64,000 bases of DNA from Serratia rubidaea (GTDB lineage Bacteria > Pseudomonadota > Gammaproteobacteria > Enterobacterales > Enterobacteriaceae): the NCBI GenBank assembly GCA_901472405.1, contig LR590463.1, positions 2,170,001-2,234,000 on the forward strand, given 5' to 3'. The notes under the pieces were generated by a model. It searched no databases. It worked only from the letters and a program-made list of their open reading frames with translations, and had not been told where the DNA came from. Below are positions 59,725 to 64,000 of this stretch, piece after piece; the first letter of the stretch is position 1; each line of letters starts with the position of its first letter. The position numbers were made by a program, and so were the translations under genes.

Positions 59725-60931
59725 TTATGACGCAGAGTTAGCATGCTGACGGTGCTCGGCGTCCTGTGGGCGTGCGCCGCTGCCGCGCTGCAGCAGATAG
59801 CCGGCGGCGGCCAGGACGACCGTGGCAACCATTACCGTTACCGTCGCCAGCAACGGCTGCGCGATATAGGCGGACACCAGCATACTGGCGACGAAACACA
59901 GGCCCAGCTGCAGGGTATTTTGCAGCGCCGCCGCTTTACCGGTGCTTTCCGGGAACGGCGTCAGCGCATTCGCCACCACGATCGGGTAGGTGGCGCCGTT
60001 AACCAGCGCCATCAGGCAGAAGGGGATCAGCAGCGTGGTCAGCGTCGGCGTGGTCAGGGTAGCAACCAGATACAGCGCCACCATGCTGACGGCGTACATC
60101 ACCAGCAGCCACGGCAGCAGCGTATTGCCGTTCGTACGGCTTAATGCGCTGCGGCAGCCGAACCCCCCGAGCAGAAACGCCAGCGTCTGCGGCACGTAAC
60201 TCAGGCCGATATCGTTCGGAGTGTAGCCCATACTGCCCAGAATAAACGGCGAACCGGTCAGCCAGGCGAAGAAACCGGCTGAGCAGGCGGCGTATACCAG
60301 CACGTTGCCGCTGTACAGCGGCGACTTCAGCAGCTGCAGGAAACCGATGCCGGGTGCGGCGCCTTCGTCGGCGCGCGGGCGCGGCTTGTCACGCAGCAGC
60401 AGCGTCGGCAGCAGCAACAGCAGCGTGATCGCCAGCAGCACGGCGAAAATGGCGCGCCAGCTCAGATGGTTCAGCAGCCAGGCGCCGACCAGCGGCGCCA
60501 GCGCCGGGGAGAGGGCGACCAGCGGCATAATGGGTGGCGAACACCTGGTTGGCGCGGCTGCCGGGATAGCGGTCGATGACGATGGCCTGCCAGGTCACCG
60601 CGGCGGCGCAGACGCCGACCGCCTGGATAAAGCGCAGCGTCCACAGCTGCAGCGCATTAGTGGCCCACAGCATGCCAAGACAGCCGAGGCCGAACAGCGC
60701 CAGGCCAATCAGCAGCACCGGTTTGCGCCCCAGCCGGTCGGACAGCGGGCCCCACAGCAGTTGCGCAAAGGCGAAGCCGGCCAGGAAGATACTCAGGCTG
60801 GCGCTGATCGCGCCGGGAGAAATTTGCAGGTCGTGCTGCATCATGCCGAAGGCCGGCAGGTACATATCCGTGGCCAGAAAGCCGAGCATACTCAGGCCGG
60901 CCAGATAACACATAAATCCAAAGTTTCGCAT
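59725..60931 (-). CDS. ydhC: Bcr/CflA-type MFS transporter YdhC, one frameshift near 60525
   Basis: Drug:H+ antiporter-like protein; YdhC in E. coli exports arabinose or purines depending on the report. '[19 protein letters not shown]', '[23 protein letters not shown]' (MFS loop 2-3), then a frame break near 60530. The C-terminal half ('[31 protein letters not shown]') continues to 59725. Restored length is about 402 residues. It is divergent from ydhB. Confidence 0.9.
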
Positions 60932-61052
60932 AGTCGTTCTCAGTCGTTATTTGTGATGCAGGTTTTCACGCCGCGCAGTGTATCCGGCTGGATCTCTGGT
61001 TGTGAAACGGTAATATTTGCATACTGGTTTGAAAAATTTTGCAGGCAAACGC

Positions 61053-62016
61053 ATGTGGTCTGAATATTCTCTGGATGTGGTCGACGCCGTGGCGCGTACC
61101 GGCAGTTTCAGCGCGGCGGCGCAGGAGCTGCACCGTGTCCCTTCCGCGGTCAGCTATACCGTGCGCCAGCTGGAGCAGTGGCTGGCGGTGCCGCTGTTTG
61201 AGCGGCGCCATCGCGACGTGACGCTGACGCCGGCCGGCGCGCTGTTTGTACAGGAATCGCGCGCTGTTATCAAAAAAATGCTCGACACGCGGCGTCAGTG
61301 TCAGCAGGTCGCCAACGGCTGGCGCGGCCAGGTGAAGATCGCCGTCGATCTGATCGTAAAGCCGCAGCGCTGCCGGCAGCTGGTGCTGGATTTTTATCGC
61401 CACTTCCCGGACGTTGAACTGCTGCTGCAGCCGGAGGTGTTTAACGGCGTCTGGGATGCGCTGGTGGACGGCCGCGCCGAAATGGCGATCGGCGCCACGC
61501 GCGCGGTGCCCACCGGCGGCGGGTTCGCCTTTCGCGATATGGGCTTTATGAACTGGCTGTGCGTGGTCAGCGCCGAGCATCCGCTGGCCGGCTGAGCGGC
61601 GCGCTCAGCGATGAACAGCTGCGCCCCTATCCGGCGCTGCTGCTGGAGGATACCTCGCGCAGCCTGCCCAAACGCGTCACCTGGTCGCTGGATAACCAGC
61701 GTCGGCTGGTGGTGCCGGACTGGGTGTCGGCGGTGGATTGCCTGCGCGGCGGCTTATGCGTCGCATGGCGCCGGCGCACCGGGTGCTGCCGCTGGTGGCG
61801 CGTGGTGAGCTGGCGGTGCTGCAGTTACAGGAGCCGTTTCCCCCCAGCGCCTGCTGCCTGACCTGGCAGCAGCCTAACCAGTCGCCGGCCATCGCCTGGC
61901 TGCTGGATTATCTGGGGGACAGTGAAACCTTGAATCAGGAGTGGCTGAGTGAGGAGCAGGGCCGGCGGAGGCGTAAACGCGCCGGCCTGCCGTGCTTAGC
62001 GGCCGGTAATCGATAA
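61053..62016 (+). CDS. ydhB: LysR-type regulator YdhB, at least two frameshifts
   Basis: LysR-family activator of the divergent ydhC gene. ATG 61053 ([20 protein letters not shown]) is the family start; HTH '[23 protein letters not shown]'. The first frame ends at 61595; '[40 protein letters not shown]' follows in another frame, and '[35 protein letters not shown]' in a third, ending at 62016. The end overlaps the purR stop by about 20 nt. The exact C-terminus is uncertain because of the breaks. Confidence 0.88.
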
Positions 62017-63024
62017 AGGGACCGTCGGCCACGGAACGCCGCTCGATCAGTTTAGGATGCACTTCGATCACCTGCGACTCCTCTCGCTTGCTGATAATAC
62101 GGTCCAGCAGCATGGTGAAGGCCATTTCACCCAGACGCTCTTTCGGCTGGTGCACCGTGGTCAGGGCCGGGGTGAAGTAGCGCGCGTTGCGCACGTTGTC
62201 ATAACCGATCACTGAAATATCCTGCGGTACGCGCAGGGCCCAGCTCGTCCGCGGCGCAAATGGCGCCCATCGCCATAATATCGCCGCCGCAGAATACCGC
62301 CGTCGGGCGGTGCTTTTGCGACAGGATCTGGTGCATCGCCTTATAGCCGGATTCCGGTTCGAAGTCGCCCTGTACGATCCACTCGTTGCGCAACTCAATA
62401 TTGGCTTCCTGCAGGGCCTTCAGGAAACCCTGATGGCGGCCGCCGCCGGTGTTGCGCGACAGCTGGCCGGGGATGGCGCCGATCTCGCGGTGGCCGCGTT
62501 CGATCAGATAGCGGCCCGCCAGATAGCGCCTTCGAAGGCGTTATCGATAATGGTGTCGGTAAAGTCACTGCGCGCCACGCCCCAGTCCATCACCACCATT
62601 GGGATATTGCGGTGGTCTTCCAGCATGCCGAGCAGCTGATCGGGGTATTCGGAACACATCACCAGCAGGCCGTCGACGCGTTTTTGCGCCAGCATCGCCA
62701 GATAGGCGCGCTGCTTGTCCAGATTATTGTGCGAGTTGCACAGAATCAGGGTGTAGCCTTTGCTGTAGCAGCTGTTTTCCACCGCCTCAAATCACTTCAG
62801 CAAAGTAGGGCGCTTCGCTGGAGGTTGCCAGCAGGCCGATGGATTTGGTGTGGTTGACCTTCAGGCTGCGGGCAACCGCGCTCGGCGAATAGTGCAGATC
62901 TTTAAATGGCTGCCCAGACCGCCGCCTTGGTCTCTTCGGCGACGAAACGGGTCTTATTGATGACGTGGGAAACGGTGGTGGTGGAAACGCCCGCGCGTTT
63001 GGCCACATCTTTAATCGTTGCCAT
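61996..63024 (-). CDS. purR: Purine repressor PurR, several frameshifts
   Basis: LacI-family repressor of purine synthesis with hypoxanthine/guanine as corepressor. ATG 63024 opens '[23 protein letters not shown]', the PurR DNA-binding domain, then '[33 protein letters not shown]', '[43 protein letters not shown]', '[20 protein letters not shown]' and the end '[12 protein letters not shown]'. Breaks lie near 62915, 62790, 62523, 62240 and 62000; the true stop is most likely TAA at 61996-61998. Restored length is about 341 residues. Confidence 0.93.
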
Positions 63025-63410
63025 GTAAAGATGACTCCTGAACTCACATGTTTGCAGTATGTAAGTATGTTGTTAATCGTTTGCCTGCGTATATCCTGCT
63101 CCAAAATCTCGAAAACGTAGTTTTTAGTTTGGAAGTCGTAAGCCGCTTGCTTAGTTCGGAGGGGCGCGTGGCCGGTACGCAGCAGTGAACTGCGAATTTT
63201 GGCGTATATTGCGCAAAAGTGGAAGAGCAAATCAGCATTATCCGTCGGGAAAGCGGCGAATATTTTAATCTTGGCCCTTTTTTTGCCGCAACATTATCGG
63301 GCGTTGCGCAAAATCAATTGGGGATTGCCGCGAACTGTGGGAAAATAATTTGACCCATTAATACTGTGGGCTTTATGCTGGCGTCGAGAAACAGATAAGG
63401 GGAGTTTCTG
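63025..63410. other. purR-ynhF divergent intergenic region
   Basis: 386 nt. It holds a PurR-box-like sequence near purR (63071-63087) and the ynhF start region. Only short ORFs without ribosome sites are present otherwise. Confidence 0.5.
63071..63087 (-). promoter_or_regulatory. PurR-box-like site upstream of purR
   Basis: Minus strand AGGCAAACGATTAACA compared with the consensus ANGCAANCGNTTNCNT: two mismatches at the 3' side. PurR autoregulation is established in E. coli. The site is about 50 nt upstream of the ATG. Confidence 0.5.
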
Positions 63411-63500
63411 ATGGAAACCGAGTTAAAATTGTCACTGTTCACCACCGCCTGCGCGCTGGTGATGATTATTGCCTTTAGTTTTATTGCTGCGCTGAACTGA
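63411..63500 (+). CDS. ynhF: Small membrane protein YnhF
   Basis: 29 residues: [17 protein letters not shown]... with one hydrophobic segment and the ending IAALN. It aligns with E. coli YnhF, a 29-residue membrane protein encoded between purR and sodB. ATG 63411 has AGGGGAG upstream. The E. coli protein is made under oxidative/stationary conditions; its function is unknown. Confidence 0.85.
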   Translation: METELKLSLFTTACALVMIIAFSFIAALN

Positions 63501-63516
63501 TTGTTCGGCGAAATAT

Positions 63517-63546
63517 AAAAAGGCGCAGTAAACACTGCGCCTTTTC
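63517..63546. terminator. Bidirectional terminator between ynhF and sodB
   Basis: AAAAGGCGCAGT/ACTGCGCCTTTT, a perfect 12-bp stem flanked by A and T runs; it serves both convergent genes. Confidence 0.88.
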
Positions 63547-63568
63547 TGTTGGCCAGATAACTGACGAT

Positions 63569-64000
63569 TTACGCCAGGTTTTCCGCCACGAATGCCCAGT
63601 TAACCAACGCCAGAAGTTTTCCAGGTAGTTAGGACGCGCATTGCGGTAGTCGATGTAGTAAGCGTGTTCCCACACGTCCACGGTCAGCAGCGGTTTGTCG
63701 TCACCGGTCAGCGGGGTAGCCGCGTTGGAGGTGTTGACGATCGCCAGCGAGCCGTCGGCCTTTTTCACCAGCCAGGTCCAGCCGGCGCCGAAGTTGCCGA
63801 CGGCGGATTTGGTGAACTCTTCTTTGAACTTGGCGAAAGAGCCGAAGGACTGGTTGATGGCGTCAGCCACCGCGCCGGTAGGTTCACCGCCGCCCTGAGG
63901 CGACAGGCAGTGCCAGTAGAAGGTGTGGTTCCACACCTGCGCCGCGTTGTTGAACACGCCGCCGGTAGAGGTTTTCACGATCTCTTCCAGGGTTTTGCCT
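63569..64000 (-). CDS. sodB: Iron superoxide dismutase, N-terminus outside the window, one frameshift
   Basis: Dismutates superoxide in the cytoplasm. The visible part begins within '[33 protein letters not shown]', with metal ligand His and the Fe-type '[26 protein letters not shown]', 'GSGWTWLV'-like '[18 protein letters not shown]', and '[23 protein letters not shown]' (Asp and His ligands). One G is missing near 63616 (TGGCG for TGGGCG); the restored end '[13 protein letters not shown]' stops at TAA 63569. The gene runs off the right edge. Confidence 0.95.

Overview
The window is enterobacterial chromosome, most likely Serratia of the S. marcescens type. The right half follows the gene order of the E. 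coli aroH-ppsR-ppsA-rprA-ydiK-ydiJ-menI-sufABCDSE-ldtE-lpp-pykF-tRNA-Val-mdtK-ribE-cfa-ydhC-ydhB-purR-ynhF-sodB region almost gene for gene. Codon use is strongly GC-rich, and a ~126-bp palindromic repeat of a type I associate with Serratia/Yersinia lies upstream of ydiJ. The genus is an inference; no 16S gene is present.

Layout. (1) 1-~10.2 kb: the distal part of a P2-like contractile-tail locus (sheath, tube, E/E+E' with a slippery heptamer, tape measure, U, X, D), then an SGNH/sialate-O-acetylesterase-like tail protein and a LamG-like protein, then small accessory genes and a series of terminator-like hairpins. No integrase, head or lysis gene is inside the window, so prophage and tailocin cannot be told apart. 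(2) 10.4-31.2 kb: an iron-acquisition island. It holds a FhuA/Fct-like receptor, a Fes-type esterase, an MbtH protein, a dimodular EntF-like NRPS (C-A-T-E-C-A-T-TE), an EntS-type exporter, FepB, FhuE, a YncE-like lipoprotein and a further TonB receptor. The NRPS reads as DHB + a D-configured basic residue + L-Ser, i.e. the chrysobactin/vanchrobactin family. No DHB synthesis genes and no inner-membrane ABC permease are in the window. (3) 31.5-43 kb: AraC-type regulator, aroH, ppsR/ppsA, the sRNA RprA, ydiK, ydiJ, menI, and an unrecognised 134-residue gene under a perfect Fur palindrome. (4) 43.5-50.6 kb: the suf Fe-S assembly operon under a second perfect Fur palindrome, then ldtE. (5) 50.7-64 kb: lpp, pykF, cupin and DUF1176 genes, three identical tRNA-Val(GAC), mdtK, ribE, an I78-type inhibitor lipoprotein, cfa, ydhC, ydhB, purR, ynhF and the 3' part of sodB.

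Themes. Iron control links much of the window: Fur-box-like sites lie at the siderophore island, at the orphan gene and at sufA. Cra-type operators lie in front of both ppsA and pykF, the opposing enzymes of the PEP/pyruvate node.

Sequence quality. About twenty genes, including conserved housekeeping genes (pykF, sufB, ppsA, purR, sodB), are interrupted by one-base gains or losses, mostly in short G/C runs, while the protein continues intact in another frame. pykF has five single-base losses that together account exactly for its 5-nt shortfall against a 470-codon gene. I read these as sequencing or assembly errors and give each gene its full extent, noting the breaks; real pseudogenes cannot be separated from errors here.
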